A stretch of DNA of 64,000 nt from Lunularia cruciata. Lineage: Eukaryota > Streptophyta > Marchantiopsida > Lunulariales > Lunulariaceae. Positions 22,968 to 34,778 of this stretch are shown here, piece after piece; position 1 is the first letter of the stretch, and the number at the start of each line of letters is the position of its first letter. Below the pieces are notes generated by a model that did no database searches, was not told the origin of the DNA, and worked only from the letters and a program-made list of their open reading frames with translations. Where the stretch lies: NCBI GenBank assembly GCA_948567375.1, contig OX419760.1:28024001-28088000 (forward strand). The letters are read 5' to 3'. The position numbers and the translations under genes were made by a program.

Positions 22968-23564
22968 TGTAATACAGCTAGCTAGACATATTATCTTGAG
23001 GTGAAAATTGGCTTGGTAACATCTAGAAGGATTTTGTGTACAATGAGCTAGGAGGATCAAACAAAGGTGTCACCAAAAGAGTACTTCTACTAATAGGGCA
23101 GAAGCCAAAAATAGCACAAAAAATTTAGAGCTAATTTTGGAGGCCTAAATGGATAATTCATCCCTCTAAAATGGAAGATTCCTCCTCCTCAAGCCAAAAA
23201 GGCTTGCCTTCTACCCTTATGATTGATCTCATTGAGAGCTTTCTAATGGTACCTCACCCACATGCTTTTGAGCTCCTTTTAGGAAGATTCTCTAAAGATT
23301 CCCTTTGGTCAAACCCGTTTCACCAACTAAATAGGACAAGGATTGACATGTCACCCATCCAAACAACTAATCCAAGGATGGAGCTTGCTGAAATGTCACC
23401 AACCTATATATCTAATCCAAGGGTGGAGCTTCCTTTGAGAGGATTCTCTTTGATATATAATAAAGAGAAGGTGCTCTTTTGGAACATCAAAGTATTGAGT
23501 GTGAAATTTGTGTTTTCTCTCTTGTATCTTTCTTGGAGAGTTCTCTTGTCCATGAAGTATTACA
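22968..23564 (+). mobile_element. Solo LTR C1 inserted in element B
   Basis: 597 bp from TGTAATACAGC to TATTACA, flanked on both sides by TTTGG (22963-22967 and 23565-23569), a perfect 5-bp target duplication. It is similar along most of its length to 34779-35515 (C2). It carries a TATA box at 23454-23460. An open frame of 174 codons (23171-23695) crosses its right edge and is not a gene. Confidence 0.92.
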
Positions 23565-23699
23565 TTTGGGCAGAATTTTTTGAATGCAATCACCTTGACC
23601 AAGGAACTCTTGGTACTTTCAATTGTAACTTATGGATAATAATGAACGTGTTGCATCTATGTGTTAATAAATTAGATGAATTGGGAGTAGTTTGATAGA

Positions 23700-24560
23700 G
23701 TAATAGTCATGCCAACAATGCTCAAGGTTATCATTGCTATGTAGCAACACATCAAGCACTTTACTTGATTGTTGGATGAACAAAACCATCAACGACAAGA
23801 GCTCGTAGAAAGAGCACCAGTTCAAGAAGGAGAAGACCAAATATGATTTCCAAAACCCAAGGTATTTGAAGGCAAGAATCTCTTGGGGGCAGTGGAACAC
23901 TTTTTGTTTGACTCAAATGTTATTTTGAAGCTGCCAATTTTCAAGATGAATGGAAACAAATTCTCTTGGCTTCCAACCAATTGGATGGAATAGCAAAGCT
24001 ATGATAGCAATTCCAAGTGGAGCAAGCTAAATGGCAAATTGTTGCACCAATATTGACTTGGGTAGAATTCAAGAGTGCAATAATTGATCAATTCCAAGCT
24101 ATAAATGCCATTTGAGCTACACAAGATAGGTTGGCATAGTTGAAGCAGATTGGCTCTATAAGAAGTTACATCATGTAATTCCAGAACACCATCATGCAAA
24201 TTCAAGTTATATTGGAAGATGAACCTTTGGATTGATTTGTGAGGAGCTTGAAGTCACAAACCAAATTAGAGGTGACTATGTGAGAGCCAAAACAATTAGA
24301 AGAAGCCATGCAGTTGGCCAAACACTTTGATTCCTTGGTTGCAACAACTTGGTCTTGACTTTGATCTCCATAGAACCTACCAATACATTACACACGAGTG
24401 GAGGAGCCAACACCAATGGAGATGATCCATTCAACAGAGACCACTTGGCACTACAGGTAGAGAAAAGTTGCAACAAAATGAGGGTTTTTTTATTGTTACC
24501 AAATTGGACATTGCATTTTTTAATATCCACTCAAAAATAGGTAACCTTGACAAGTCACCC
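23700..24560 (+). pseudogene. Gag region of element B
   Basis: Broken plus-strand translation includes PKVFEGKN, TWVEFKSAIIDQFQA, GSIRSYIM-FQNTI and EDEPLD-FVRSLKSQT, the pattern of the retrotransposon Gag (capsid) domain: W...F...F followed by R-x-L and the Q..S(V/I)..Y...F block. It lies between the primer-binding site and the protease. No clear zinc knuckle is visible. Stops are frequent. Confidence 0.75.
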
Positions 24561-24699
24561 AGATGGAATTTGTGGAGCAAAATGATCAAGGAAACAAGGA
24601 ATCCCAATAGGAGATTTTGAGCCACCTATTAGAAACTTGATTAGTTCCAACTGGATTAAAGGCTCAACCTATGCAAGTTTGCTTCACTTGCAAGGTATG

Positions 24700-24960
24700 A
24701 TATTTGATTGTGGTTGTAGTATTTTTGTTGATTCTGGAAGTTCAAAGAATTAAATGTTCATTCAATTAGCAAAGAAATTACATATTCCTATCAAGCCAAT
24801 AACTGGAAGTGGATTAATGATGGCGGATGGTAGAAAGGGTTCTTTATTTCATACCCTACATCTTGTTACATTCAAGATTTGGAAGAGTATTTGGAGTGTA
24901 TGAGGTTTGTAGTGACATCTTTATGCTATGATATCATTTTGGGTTTGCCTTGGCTTGAAC
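24700..24960 (+). pseudogene. Aspartic protease of element B
   Basis: IFVDSGSSKN with D-S-G at 24730-24738, followed by FIQLAKKLHIPIKP and VTFKIW. This is the retropepsin-type active site between Gag and RT. A stop follows directly (N-stop-M). Confidence 0.78.
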
Positions 24961-25275
24961 ATCATAATGTTTAATTTGATTGGACCCAATGATAAATTCA
25001 AGTACAACACCAAGATATGAATTTAAAAATAGGTTTTATGGCACCTTTGAGTAAGGTACCTAAGGATAGTAGGTCTCAAGATGGGAATTTTGTCAAGAAA
25101 GCATCCATAGAGTAAGCTTTGAAGGAAAATAAGTCCCAAGATAAGAAGTTTGTCAATGAAACAACCATATAGGAAGCTTTGGAGGACAATAAGTATGTTT
25201 TTGCAATGTGGATCAAGCCTATTGAACAACCAGAATCTAAGGGGGTCAAAAGCCTCATCAAGTAATGGTTGATCA

Positions 25276-26190
25276 AATAGTTTAGGAGTTTGCGGATGTG
25301 TTTCAGGATGATATCACAAAAGGATTACCCTCCAATCATGGTATGCCCTTCAAGATTGTGTTATTGCCAAGGAGTACTCCAGTAAGTACTCTAGTGAGTA
25401 GACCAATCTATCGGCTCTCACCAAAGGATTTAGAGGAGTTGCAAACAACACTTGCTAAGTTGTTGGAGAAGGATTTCATACAACATAGTACATCTCCTTG
25501 GGGAGCACTAGTGCTATTTGCTCCAAAGAAGGATGAATGACTTTGTTTCTATATTGATTACCATGTGCCCAATAATTTTTTTTTGAAGAATACATATCTC
25601 TTGCCTCAAATTGATGACTTGCTTGATCAATTGAGTGGAGCATGATATTTCTCCAAGTTAGATCTTTGAAGTGGCTATTGGCAAATCCCTATTGATAGGG
25701 AGGATGTGCAAAAGACTGCCTTTTGCACAAGGTATGGGCATTTTGAATGGAGAGTTCTACCTTTTGGGGTCACCAATGCTCCAACAATCTTCATGGATCA
25801 GATGCATTAGATGTTGGACAGACTATTGGATTGATACATGGTGGTGTTCTTGGATGACATTTGAATCTATAGCAAGATAGTGGTAAAATATGCAAATCAC
25901 ATACAAGAAGTCCTAAGAGGACTACATCAATGGAAGTTTTATTGCAAGAAGTCAAAGTGTGCCTTTTGGTAGAAGGAAGTTATCTTCTTGGATCACAAGA
26001 TCTCATCAGAAGGGATCAAGATGGAAGAGGAGAAAATCAAGGTCATTATTGATTGGCCTACTCCAAAGGATATCACAAAAGTGCAAGCATTTAATGGATT
26101 GACAAGTTTTTACCAACGGTTCATCCATTATTATGCGCATGTGGCAGCATCATTGACCAATGTCTTGGGGAAGAAATCAAGCTTTTAGTG
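25276..26190 (+). pseudogene. Reverse transcriptase of element B
   Basis: Plus strand: VFQDDITKGLPSNHGMPFKI, RPIYRLSPKDLEEL, STSPWGALVLFAPKKD, then [15 protein letters not shown] with intact catalytic FLDD at 25847-25858, FLDHKISSEGIKM and DWPTPKDITKVQAFNGLTSFYQRF. This is a typical chromovirus RT. The catalytic aspartates survive although several stops and a frame change interrupt the frame. Confidence 0.93.
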
Positions 26191-26640
26191 AACCTCCAAG
26201 CACAAAGAAGAATTCTAGAAGCTAAAACACATGTTTTCTTCAAGACCCATTCTTCAACCACCTTGTGTGGTTGATTGTGATGCTTCTACTTTGCAATTGG
26301 AGTTGTGTTGCAACAAGAATTCCCATATGGGTTACATCCCATTGCCTTTGTGTCTTGTCAATTAAATATGGTAGAAAGAAACTACTTTGCTAAAGATTGG
26401 GAACAACTAATAATGGTATATGCCATCAAGGTATGGAGGCATTATCTCTTGGAGAAACAAGTGATCATGCAAATTTATCACAAGCCCTTCTTGTAGACAT
26501 TACGTTTGGAACACATGAAGAGTCAACATTATCAATGAAAAGAACAACTAAAATTTTTTGACATCAAATTGGAGTACAAATCCAATCAGTTTCATATCAT
26601 CTTTGATGCCCTATCATGATGACCTGATTTGAAGTCTCTT
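26191..26640 (+). pseudogene. RNase H of element B
   Basis: Includes PPCVVDCDAST (catalytic Asp), GVVLQQEFPYGLHPIAFVS, ERNYFAKDWEQL (a Glu would be expected in place of one residue in the YSTYDKE-type block) and YHKPFL, then FDIKLEYKSNQFHIIFDALS. It follows RT directly in the element. Interrupted by stops. Confidence 0.85.
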
Positions 26641-26839
26641 CCTCTCATCACAACAGCAATTATGATGATATCAATCAACTCCAAAGTCCAAATCAAGTTT
26701 AGGACAACTTTGGAATAATATCCTTTTGTTTAGATGGTACAAGGTTGTCTTGCAACATGCAAATGGTATACAACACCTTCTCCTTCAAGGAAAGCCTTCT
26801 ATTCTATGAGAATTGGATCTATGTTCTAACCAAGGGTGA

Positions 26840-27900
26840 TCTTTGACTTGTGCGACTCCAAGAAGCCCCATGACTTACCAATTGTTGGTCACATGGGTGT
26901 GGACAAGACCTTGGGTACCCTCCAATGCCAATGATGGTGGTGCAACATGGCACAAGATGTTTGAGAGTTTGTTCAATCTTGTGAGAACGACCAACACAAC
27001 AAAGCCAACAACCAAAAACCGAGTGGATTCCTTCAACCACTCCACATTCTATCTACTTGTGGGGAACATGTGAGTTTAGATCTCATCATATCATTTCCCA
27101 AGACAAAGCAAGGTCACACAACAATTGTGGTTTTTGTGGATAAGCTTAGTAAGCAAATCCATTTGGCACCAATTTTTGATACAGTGGATGCTCCAACATT
27201 AGCATAGATTTATTTTGACAATGTCGTCAAGCATCATGGAATACCTTGTGTACTCATCTTTGACCGTGATCCTCAATTCACTAGAAAATTTTGGCAAGCA
27301 ATTTTTAGATACTTGACATCGAGTTTACTTTGTCCATTGCCTATCATCCTCAAATTGATGGGCGACATGCAAATCACACCTTGGAAGATATGCTTTGTGC
27401 CTTTGTCAATGTTCACCATACCAACTGGAATAAGTGTCTTGCATCTATTGAGATTGCCTACAAAAATTCCAAATAGGTAAGCACTTAATTCTCTCTTTTC
27501 TTCCTTAATTTTGGCCAAGATCTACTTGTTCTAGATTCCCTTCTTGCCCCACATCCTTCTCATGTCCCTCATCCTTCCACCTTCTTGACCACCAATATCT
27601 CAATCTCTACAATAAGCCAAATCTCATCTTCTTGTTGCTCAAATAATATGCAGACCAACACTATCATGATCTCACTTTTCAAATTAGTGATAAGATCATG
27701 CTTTCTTCTAGTAACCTACCCCTCCTACTTGATACCCAAATCCATAAACTTGCTCCTAATTGGATATTGGCCCATCTAATGTCACCCAAACCATTTCTCA
27801 TGTTGCTTATCAACTTGCCTTGCCTTCTCATATGCAAATCCACCCTATCTTTCAAGTGAAAAGTTGAAAAACTTTGTTCTAATCCATCTTCCTTTTTGTC
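26840..27900 (+). pseudogene. Integrase of element B
   Basis: A frame-shifted zinc-binding region with GHMGVDKTL is near 26,890. The core has the first Asp in SLDLI (about 27,075), a KLSKQIHLAP block, and the second Asp in FDRDPQFTRKFW (27,258-27,290). The C-terminal region resembles that of element E (SSNLPLLLDTQ, KLAPNW). It leads into the chromodomain. Confidence 0.85.
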
Positions 27901-27929
27901 TTGTGTCCAAGCCTCTTCCTCCTCCCATC

Positions 27930-28115
27930 CAACAATCATGAGGAGTATGAAGTTGATCGTATCCTTGCACATTCAATGTGGCCGCCAACAACATATTGAG
28001 TACAAGGTCCTTTGGAAAGGGTATCCTCTTCATGATGCCACTTGGGAACCTCTTTCTCATCTCCCGAATGCAAATGGCCATATATGAGTTTGAAGCGTCA
28101 AGGGCAATGAGGACA
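27930..28115 (+). pseudogene. Chromodomain of element B
   Basis: EEYEVDRILAH, HIEYKVLWKGYPLHDATWEPLSHL and EFEASR are readable across frame changes: Y-E-V-x-x-I-L, Y-x-V-x-W-K-G and the T-W-E-P aromatic-cage block. Chromodomains on chromovirus integrases bind methylated histone H3 and direct insertion to heterochromatin. The closest match in the window is element E. Confidence 0.9.
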
Positions 28116-28139
28116 TCACCAACTAGTAGTGTGGAAATA

Positions 28140-28610
28140 TATAACAATATGGAGTTTAGAGACAAAGTTAGTCAAAGCTAACAAAGTAGCAAATATGCCA
28201 AATCAATCTAGAATATTCTAGAAGTATCTAGGAAACTACTTGGCACCTTCCAAGTATGAAATAATATACATGCCAAGTAATGATTTCTAGGAAGAAGCTT
28301 CTTGGGAAGCTTCTCAACTACCTTAGCTTGCACCCCAAGTAGGTAGCTTCTAGAAGGAAGCTTCTAGAAGCTTCCAACTAGCTTAGCTTGCACGCCAAGT
28401 ATGCGACTTCTAGAAGAAAGCTTCTTGAGAAAGGTTAACTTGACTTACATTGCAATAAAGCGGCTTAAGGAAGCTTCTCAAGAGCCTTGTATGTTCCTTA
28501 CAAATACCAAAGCCGAAGCTCATGCTAGGCATTCGGAGTCCTCACACATTCATGTGTCCCAATGTGATCTTTCATTCTACTATTTCTCTCCTTGGTCTCG
28601 GTCTTTTACA
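28140..28610 (+). repeat. 3' LTR of element B
   Basis: 471 bp, starting TATAACAATATGG (the expected TG is changed to TA) after a degenerate polypurine tract, and ending TTTTACA. It aligns with the 5' LTR throughout. Its TATA box is mutated (ttacaaata). Confidence 0.9.
28294..28374 (+). promoter_or_regulatory. Perfect heat-shock-element array in the 3' LTR of element B
   Basis: GAAGCTTCTAGAAGCTTC at 28357-28374 is four uninterrupted alternating GAA/TTC units with exact 2-base spacers, the ideal heat-shock-factor site. TTCtaGAA at 28348-28355 precedes it, and GAAgcTTC pairs lie at 28294-28301 and 28306-28313. The equivalent array occurs in the other LTRs of the family. Confidence 0.68.
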
Positions 28611-29295
28611 ATTAATTATCATGAATTGGGAGACTAAGTAGTAATCCTTAGGAATAGTTCTATTCTCCTAAAAAGTAGTGCTTTATGGGAAAGGTAGTAC
28701 AATATGTTACAATCATACATAATAGAGATGTAGTACACTTGGCAAATCTGACTCCAATTTAATTTGCATGTTCCAATCTACTACTCATGAGATCCTTTCA
28801 TGTTTGTCTATCTCATACGACTTGATGTTTGAAATGATGGTGCAGAGTATAGATCATAGAAGGCTTGTGACAAAGTAAGTAGAAATTTGGTCAGGCTAAT
28901 TGGAGGGTAAAGAAATTCTAGAGCAAATTGACCTTTGTTACGAGTGATCCATCAACTTGTATGTCCTAAGGACTATAGTTACTATGGGAGTGATTAATAA
29001 TACTTTACATTTTTGTATAGTACGCCAAGAGTGCGAGACTACATTCTTTTGAGAATAATTGCTCCCAAGAGGTTAAATAAAAAACAATATAAAATTGATT
29101 AGTAATATTTAACATTTTTTTAAGTACACCAATAGGGTGAGGCCACTCGTTTAAGAATGACTGCACCTAAGAGAGTAAATACAAAACAATAGGTTGTTAA
29201 CTTTGTGAGACATTTTCCTTGTTTTTTGTCATATCAAACTTGTATCCTCGTGGGATCGATAGATTCCTATTGTGATATTACAAATTTGAACAAAA
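28611..29295 (+). mobile_element. Unclassified element U2, right part
   Basis: This resumes U2 after element B and matches U1 at 17,690-18,280 in order: gaccttt/gaccttc block, cgccaagag/caccaaagg block, (a/t)tcctcgtggga / tcctcatggga and the shared end tattacaaatttgaa. No coding motif is visible. Confidence 0.6.
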
Positions 29296-31700
29296 TTGTG
29301 ACGTTATAATTCCTTATGAAAATTTTATAATATTAATATAACCTCATCAACTTTTATATATATATATATATAAAATAAAATTCTTCCAACATATATCTCA
29401 AAAAAAATGTAATCTTTTAAGATTCTTAAAAAAATATAGCCGATGTATTATATGTGTACTTAGGAAGACAACTAAGAACAACCATATTAAGGAAGTTGAA
29501 TAGAGAAAATATAATAATAATTCACAATCTACACAAATTCATAAAACTAAGATGACTACAAATTGTTGAAGAATCAGTTGTTGATCTTATGTATCATAAA
29601 GATAATAAAATCATAATTGTAATAGGTATAAATACAAAACTACCCCTGAAGCTATCAATACAAAGTTGCATCTTGTTACATGTAGGATAATGTACTTGTT
29701 ATTTAAGAACCTATCAAAGCTATAGAGACAAAAAATTTAAAAAATTGCTACATTATTGGTATGGGTACTATTATCTACATCAAATGCCAATATTTCTTAA
29801 TAATTTTATTTTTATTTACCAAACAGTTGTTTAAGTAGCTCTAAAATAACAAAGATATAAAGTTAAGAATTTTGAGCTTTAGATCTAGCTAAAAAATATT
29901 TTATTTTATTTTATAAAAAATATGTAAATATTTAAAAAATAAGGTATAAAGATTTTAGTTCTCATATTTTATTGTGAAATTTAAGTCTCTATTATCTCAA
30001 CTTATTCACACAAATGAAGAACAAAACTATTCCATATCAAGCACTAATTAAGGTGAATGGATTACTCATGAAATATTAAAGTGGATAGTTTGAATTTCAC
30101 ATCCTTTTACAAATGTTTAGTATTCCAAAGAAAAAATACTTAATCATTAGAACCATCCAAATCAGATGATAATTCTTTTTTATGATGATGCAATTCAATC
30201 TCATATCTCAATTTACTTATTAATTTTTAATAAATGAATGTTAAAATTGATGTATGAAATTGAGATTGAAATTAAAACAACTTCCTTTTTGTGGTTCTTT
30301 AACATTTGTTTATTTTTTACATCTATCCAAGTGAAACAACTATTTTTTTATTAGTTAGTCTTTTGATAAATTTGTATTTACTCTTGCTACATCAAGCTAA
30401 GGAAAATTATTCATTCAATTATTTAGATACTCATGAAAAATAACAGAAAATATAAAATATAGTATTGATAACAAGTACTTCTTATTTTATTTCTTATAAT
30501 TAAGAATATATTGAGTTATTATGCATTAGATTGAAGATTGCAATATTAGTGAGGTTCATAAGTTTACTTATATAATAAGACTTATTTTATATAGTGTTTA
30601 ACAAGAGTCTACATGATTAATATCATCAACTTTCAGTAAAATACTAGTGCTAGTGCAATGAGCTATAAAAAGTCATACAATTTTCCATAAAAGATTAACA
30701 AGTGTTAATAATCACATGCCTATGGAAGTTAATTATTTTTACAAGACTATAAAAGATAATTTTTTAACAGCTTGAATAATAGGTATTGTAAATTAAATTT
30801 CATGATCTAGAATTAAATTAAAAGACAATGAAGTAAAAAAATATATCTTCCAATTAATTATTTCATATGTTAGTTCTACCTTTCAAATATTATAAGTTTC
30901 AATAAATATCATTTCTCACTAGATTGATTAAACATATTTAAGATTGTCATAGCTTTTTGCATAACATGGGCTCTAGGTCCTTTTTTTTTCTTTTTTTTGC
31001 TTTGCTTAGCAAATAACATTTCTCACTTGATTGAACTCAAATATTATTAAATATTAAATATATTTGAGATGGTCAAGAACTCAAAGTTTAGTAGATAACC
31101 ATGCTTATTAGGTTGATAAAATGTATCTGAGATAAAGATAACTTCATTAACTATGTTATTTTTATATATGTTTGATAATAATAAATATATGAATAATTTT
31201 TTGACATATTTAAAATAAAGAAATACATTTTTTCCAAACGATTTCTTCAGAAAATTCCTGACATATATAACACACACTAATTAGTACTATCTATACTATT
31301 AACAAATAACAAGGTCTAGAGACAACCATCTGGTAATTGAACATGTGTACACCTATGAATCTATGAATGATTTTTTAAAGATTGATATCCTTGAAATAAG
31401 TTTAACAAGTATATTCGATATAAAACTTGAGCAAATTTATCAAATGAACTTGTTTCTCATCCTTCCATAAGTTAGAATTAGTGGGATAAATACCAATAAC
31501 ATTGCCAATAGCACTAAATACCAATAACATAACAACAAAAGATTCATCACACTTCACTTATAAATATCAACACTATAAAAGTTACACAACCTAAATACTA
31601 GAGAAAACCTCCCCTAGTAACCTAATAATCACTCATTATAGTCTTAATTAATACTCGATCAGTAATTGCTCTTATTTGTACCTAACTAAGAGAAAAAGTG
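29296..31700. other. AT-rich intergenic DNA
   Basis: About 75-80% A+T by eye, with a (TA)n run at about 29,358-29,377 and several A or T runs. A 76-codon minus-strand open frame near 31,050-31,280 is Lys/Asn/Ile-rich and is explained by composition. I see no gene or element. Confidence 0.65.
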
Positions 31701-31712
31701 ACATTCTTGAAC

Positions 31713-31799
31713 ACAAGAAGGATGGGAAGACCCCATCAAGCTGTACAAGGGAGAGATAAAAGAGGAAAAATGGGGCTAGGCCCCAATAGTATTGATATG
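31713..31799 (-). repeat. Structured ~90-nt tail motif, copy 1
   Basis: Contains acaagaaggatgggaaga, ccccatcaag, tggggctaggccccaatagt. The phrases gatggg/ccccatc and ggggc/gcccc form two small hairpins, and ctgtac / gtattgat partly pair. On the minus strand it is the 3' end of the LINE-like relic. Copies 2 and 3 lie at 51,234 and 56,952. Confidence 0.75.
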
Positions 31800-33188
31800 A
31801 GAAATCAATATTGCACCTAGGATATCCAAGCTATGCAAGTAGTAAGGTCTACAAAATATAAGAGCATCCAAAGAAGCATCTTCTAGTGTGATTGCTCTCC
31901 TATGATTGCACCAACCAATGCTCTCCAGAGAGCAATGGACATACACTATCTAAATTATCGTACAAAGTATGAGAGTGAGAGTAGTATCTATTAACGTCTA
32001 ATATGATAAGCTCTCACACACTCCTTGACAAATGTGTCAAATGCCATGTCCATCACTCCACATAACTCCAAGGCAAGAGGAACAAAGAGATCACATCATT
32101 GCATACTCCTATACTTGGAGACCTTGTGTGTTGTTGCCGCACATCCAAGGAGATGAGTAATCACTCCCTCCAAAACTGCACCACCTGTGGGGTCTATAAT
32201 CACAATATCCACCACTATCATCTGATCATCTTAGACCAAGTATAAGTTTGCTCTGAGACGTATTCTCTGCAAAGCATAAGAATGCTCCCTCCAAGCAAGG
32301 TATCCACTCTCTTGTGCCATAACAACACCATATCCCTAAGGGCATCATGGGTAGCTATCCTCTATCCTCCAAAAGGACACCGTGTCATATGGACTGCTGG
32401 TGCATCTAGTGTAGAACCATATTCACAAGTGAGTAATGAAGATATGGATGGGTGGATAAAACATAAGCAAAACTTCATTATTGTAAGACAATTGTTAATG
32501 CGAGTTGGAATGCCTTAATGAACAATTGAGCTAGGATCCAAGAGGTTGCACCCTTGCTGGAGCAAGAGCAAAGATGTGCTCTAGTGGCATGAGGAATGGG
32601 CAAGTCAGCTTAGAGAAAATATTGCATATTTCGGCACTATCACTCCATCAAGGAAGACTACAAACCTCTGGTTCAATTTGATGGTAGTGAAGTAAAGGAT
32701 GGAAAGTCTTCCCATGCCCGTGAGAAGAGACAATCTCTCATTTGCCATAGTAAAATGGAGAGAGAAAGGGACTCTTCTTCCACCTTGGTAATAAATGTCT
32801 CCAAAATTGGCCTATCAACAACCATAAATGGGATGAAAGTAGGGATGCCAAGAAAGCACAACTACCCAAAAATGCTATAAGTGCTATCTCCTCCATAGAC
32901 ACTCCTCAACACAAGATTGGTAGAGATGTTTTTCGTTATGCCAAATCTCCTATCACACACTTGAATGTACTTAGTTTGATAATATCACCAAAGACTCCCA
33001 TAATACTCCTATCAAAAGCTCTCAAATGTGATATAAAAATCAAGGAAGGGTAAACCATGTGAAGAAGCTAAGTTGATCAATGGGTAATATTAGAGGAGAG
33101 TGTGCCACCTACATATCTCCTAATAGAGGAAGGTCATCCACATGGAGAATATCCTTTGCAAGCATAGCGTCTAAGAAGTATGTGACAA

Positions 33189-33302
33189 AATCCTTGGATC
33201 CTATTGGCACTCCACAAATATGTAGTCTATCTATAGATGTAACACAATCCTTGGATCCTATTGGCACTCCACAAATATGTAGTCTATCTATAGATGTAAC
33301 AC
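33189..33302. repeat. Exact 57-bp tandem duplication in the RT relic
   Basis: Units 33189-33245 and 33246-33302 are identical (each aatccttggatcctattgg onwards). 57 bp is 19 codons, so the minus-strand frame is preserved, giving DCVTSIDRLHICGVPIGSK twice. Identity in an otherwise decayed gene indicates a recent event. Confidence 0.95.
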
Positions 33303-34778
33303 AATCCTTTGGAAGCTCAAGGTGGAGAGGGATACATGAAAGAGACCACACTCTACACTTTGACACATTAACTCTCAAGCCTATAAGATGTAACTTGGTA
33401 GTCAAGTGATCAAAGGCTTGCCAAATCTGATCTATAGGGTCCACGACATGTGTATAGTTTGTGAAGGAGTGAAATACACAACCATGCATGGCCAAAGTAG
33501 TAGATAAGAGATCTTTGAAGTGAGCCATGGCAACAAAGGTCCCCTAAAGGATCTCACTACTATGTACCAACAACTTACTCCAACATGGTGACTCCCTCCT
33601 ATGACCAACCATGATGATAGTAAAGGGAAGTAGGAGAGCCATGGAACAACCACACAAAAGGCATAAGACTTGCCAAGGATGCACCGGTCTCCCTAAGCTC
33701 TCTAGAGATGGATTCATGAGATATGTTATTAAAATCATTCTCAACATCCACCTATAGGATGACCTACTCCGGATGGATATTTAGGATTGCCCTGATGCTT
33801 AGAGATATAGCCTCACAACCTCTAGGTGTAGCTACTCCAAATTGATGTGGACTAAGGTGCTCTTGGAAGTGAGAATGATGTTGAAGGATAATGATGTAGC
33901 TAACTAAGCACAAAAATACCTCTCCAATAGCAATTTTTGTGATGGCCCTTGTGTCCTTCTCCATCACAAGAAGTTGACTAGCATCTATCATTGACTAATT
34001 GATATAGGAATATCTTCCCTTTCTACTACTACAACCACCTAAAACAACTTGGTAAATCCATTAGAAGGATCATCTACCTAAAAATAATATCTAAGATGCT
34101 CATATACTATCCTTGACAAGCTTCTTGAGGGGAGGTAAGGTGCAATGCACAACCCTCGTGCAAAAAGCAATCTATCAAGAGATAAAAGTTATTCAAGTTG
34201 ATAATCTAAGACTCTAATGGTCTTCCCTTGTTTGCCATAGGATGTAGTGAGTGTATGGAAGAGATAGTCTCATCAATGGTACTAGCCATAGATAAAGGGT
34301 GTAGTGCTTGTGTTGCTCTACTAAACTCTCCCTCCTAACACAATGTCCTACATTTTCATAATCTAGTGGACTTTGTGGTATCTTGTGGTAGAACTTGTCT
34401 CCTAAAATGTGCAACCCTAACTTACTCCTCTTGTCCGGCAGCCCAATCCACTCTTCACAATCAACAAAATCTAGTAGCCACCTCTTTATGCTCCACATGT
34501 CCCCCTCTAGCATAACAAAGACACCATTGAGGGAATAAAAGGAATAAGAACCATACTAACTCGTCCAAGGGATCATGTGCCAAACGATCAAATGGCAAGC
34601 AAAAAACATGTTTAACCTCATCATGGAATGTACGGGGTAGTATATGGAATAGATGTGGACTTGGAAAAATAGTCTCAAATAACTCCAAAATATAACCTTC
34701 TTGAGATGCTAACCATTCTCACAACTAGATCAATATCTCTAGAGTGGTCAACAAAGAGATAGAAGAAGCATACGTATC

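Larger units (their letters stand above)
22374..28610 (+). mobile_element. Element B: chromodomain Ty3/gypsy retrotransposon (decayed)
   Basis: LTRs at 22374-22835 and 28140-28610 flank a plus-strand Gag, protease, RT, RNase H, integrase and chromodomain. A tRNA-Met-type primer-binding site follows the 5' LTR. The chromodomain after integrase makes it a chromovirus. U2 sequence lies on both sides, so B inserted into U2. The flanking pentamers are atgaa (left) and attaa (right), one mismatch, a plausible decayed target duplication. Solo LTR C1 sits in its 5' region. Many stops and frameshifts show it is inactive. It belongs to the same family as element E at the window end, which is better preserved. 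Confidence 0.93.
31713..34700 (-). pseudogene. LINE-like (non-LTR) reverse transcriptase relic
   Basis: Minus-strand fragments in order: a region near 34,460-34,690 (FHDEVKHVFCLPFDRLAHDP), 33,764-33,991 (SPHQFGVATPRGCEAIS...AILNIHP), a VDVENDFNNIS-like block near 33,740, and 33,109-33,528 (AMHGCVFHSFTNYTHVVDP, GLRVNVSKCRVWS, GVPIGS). The G-V-x-x-G-C-E block, V-D-x-x-N-x-F-N and F-A-D-D-T-H patterns belong to non-LTR reverse transcriptases found in plants. The catalytic F-A-D-D reads FTNY, so both aspartates are lost. No LTRs or integrase are present. The conserved ~90-nt tail motif at 31713-31799 lies at its 3' end on this strand. Confidence 0.78.

Noticed and set aside
23171-23695. 174-codon plus-strand open frame
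   Set aside because: It lies mostly inside solo LTR C1 and crosses its right edge into element B. C2, the related LTR, lacks the frame and no domain is visible.
29358-29377. (TA)n tract as an origin or regulatory site
   Set aside because: Simple AT microsatellite in AT-rich DNA; nothing else supports a function.
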